From an uncultured Pelagibacteraceae bacterium (GTDB lineage: Bacteria > Pseudomonadota > Alphaproteobacteria > Pelagibacterales > Pelagibacteraceae): a stretch of 35,157 bases of DNA. Location: contig CACAZW010000011.1 of NCBI GenBank assembly GCA_902537055.1, positions 1-35,157 on the forward strand, in the 5' to 3' direction. The notes under the pieces are model-generated. The model was not told the origin of the DNA. It saw only the letters and a program-made list of their open reading frames with translations, and did not search any database. The first letter of the stretch is position 1. The number at the start of each line of letters is the position of its first letter. The position numbers and the translations under genes are program-made. Positions 34,323 through 35,157 of this stretch are shown piece by piece.

Positions 34323-35157
34323 ATGGATAAAATTAAAACCACACATGTTGGAAGTTTGCCAAGATCAAAAAAGCTATCTGAGATACTTTTTAAAAAAGAT
34401 AAAAATGAATTTTTTGATCAAGGAGAGCTTGATAAGATAATTAAAGAAGATGTAAACAAAATTGTAAAAAAACAAATTGATATCGGAATTGACATTATAA
34501 GTGATGGTGAAATGTCAAAAATAAGTTATGCTACCTACGTCAAGGATCGATTACATGGCTTTAGTGGTGAAAGCGAGAGAAGAGCTCCTAAAGACCTAGA
34601 TGATTTTCCATCATATAAAGAAAAAATTGCAAAATCAGGAGGTACACCCACTTATACAAGACCATGTTGTACTTCTGATTTAAAAATTAAAGATACTAAA
34701 TCATTAATTAAAGATATCAGTAATTTAAAATCTGCATTAAAAAAAAATAATCATTCTCAAGGATTTATTAACTCTGCATCACCAGGAGTAATTTCAAATT
34801 TCCTACCAAACAAATTCTATAAAAATGACGATGATTATTTAGAGGCATTATCAAAAATGATGAAAACTGAATACGATGAAATAACAAAAAATGATTTATT
34901 TTTACAAATTGATTGTCCAGATCTTGCACTTGCAAGACATATGACTTTTAAAAATGTATCAGATGAAGAATTTTTAGTCAGAGCTGAAAAACAAATCGAA
35001 TGTCTTAATGAAGCAACCAAAGATATCGAAGCCTCTAAGTTGAGAATGCATATCTGCTGGGGAAATTATGAAGGTCCGCATATACATGATATTGGATTAG
35101 AAAAAATATTACCTGTTGCTTTAAAAGCAAATGTTCAAACTTATTTAATTGAAGCCT
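34323..35157 (+). CDS. MetE-like (cobalamin-independent methionine synthase II family) methyltransferase, 3' truncated by window
   Basis: The frame starts at ATG 34323 and stays open to the window end (278 complete codons). The start MDKIKTTHVGSLPRS is the signature of short MetE-C-like proteins, and DIGIDIISDGEM follows. MHICWGN (about 241-247) provides the HxC zinc-ligand motif. Relatives transfer methyl or alkyl groups between thiols (methionine synthase, epoxyalkane:CoM transferase). The rest, including the last zinc ligand, lies outside. It is the fourth gene of the SnoaL/bicupin cluster, so a thiol- or methyl-linked substrate is plausible. Confidence 0.85.
   Translation, partial: MDKIKTTHVGSLPRSKKLSEILFKKDKNEFFDQGELDKIIKEDVNKIVKKQIDIGIDIISDGEMSKISYATYVKDRLHGFSGESERRAPKDLDDFPSYKEKIAKSGGTPTYTRPCCTSDLKIKDTKSLIKDISNLKSALKKNNHSQGFINSASPGVISNFLPNKFYKNDDDYLEALSKMMKTEYDEITKNDLFLQIDCPDLALARHMTFKNVSDEEFLVRAEKQIECLNEATKDIEASKLRMHICWGNYEGPHIHDIGLEKILPVALKANVQTYLIEA

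Noticed and set aside
1..35157. CRISPR arrays, insertion sequences, prophage, tRNA or rRNA genes
   Set aside because: No repeat-spacer pattern, transposase, integrase, attachment repeats or cloverleaf/T-loop sequence was seen on either strand by eye.

Overview
The window is AT-rich and tightly packed. Genes are short, often overlap at ATGA or TAATG junctions, and are separated by very small gaps. No tRNA, rRNA, CRISPR array, transposase or insertion sequence is visible. The gene content and style point to a streamlined marine alphaproteobacterium of the SAR11 (Candidatus Pelagibacter) type. Pointers are a TPP-riboswitch-controlled sodium symporter, TauABC, an HpsN-type dehydrogenase, a ProX/ProW-type transporter, Amt and many tiny membrane proteins. 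The organism is inferred from gene content, not from a marker gene.

Layout: 57-6796 is mostly housekeeping. It holds an MFS transporter with a cystathionine beta-lyase, a 27-residue very basic protein, MnmA, a DUF3553-CysQ-small-membrane-protein run, RecX, an ABA4-like membrane protein, a rhodanese and a Bcp-type peroxiredoxin. 6851-11310 holds Amt with a structured leader, HU, an RseP-type protease and a sodium:solute symporter under a TPP riboswitch. 11543-14333 is a minus-strand run of an ABC exporter, two tiny membrane proteins and a TSUP permease. 14366-16616 is a redox cluster: DUF4396, cytochrome c, cytochrome c', cytochrome b561 and a thioredoxin-like protein.

16772-28654 reads as a sulfonate module. 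It contains alanine dehydrogenase, an omega-aminotransferase, TauA/TauB/TauC, an Ldh_2-family dehydrogenase, a tandem-HTH regulator, a BASS transporter, a phosphotransacetylase and an HpsN-like sulfopropanediol dehydrogenase. Together these could import taurine, transaminate it with pyruvate, recycle alanine, oxidise DHPS through sulfolactate towards sulfopyruvate, and turn acetyl phosphate into acetyl-CoA. Sulfoacetaldehyde acetyltransferase (Xsc) and the sulfopyruvate decarboxylase or sulfolyase are not in the window. 28680-31250 adds a ProW/ProX-type permease and binding protein without an adjacent ATPase.

31290-35157 (running off the end) is a small island with two double-SnoaL-like proteins flanking a degenerate bicupin, followed by a MetE-like methyltransferase. 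I do not recognise this set as a described pathway. It is the best candidate here for an undescribed catabolic or methyl-transfer system.
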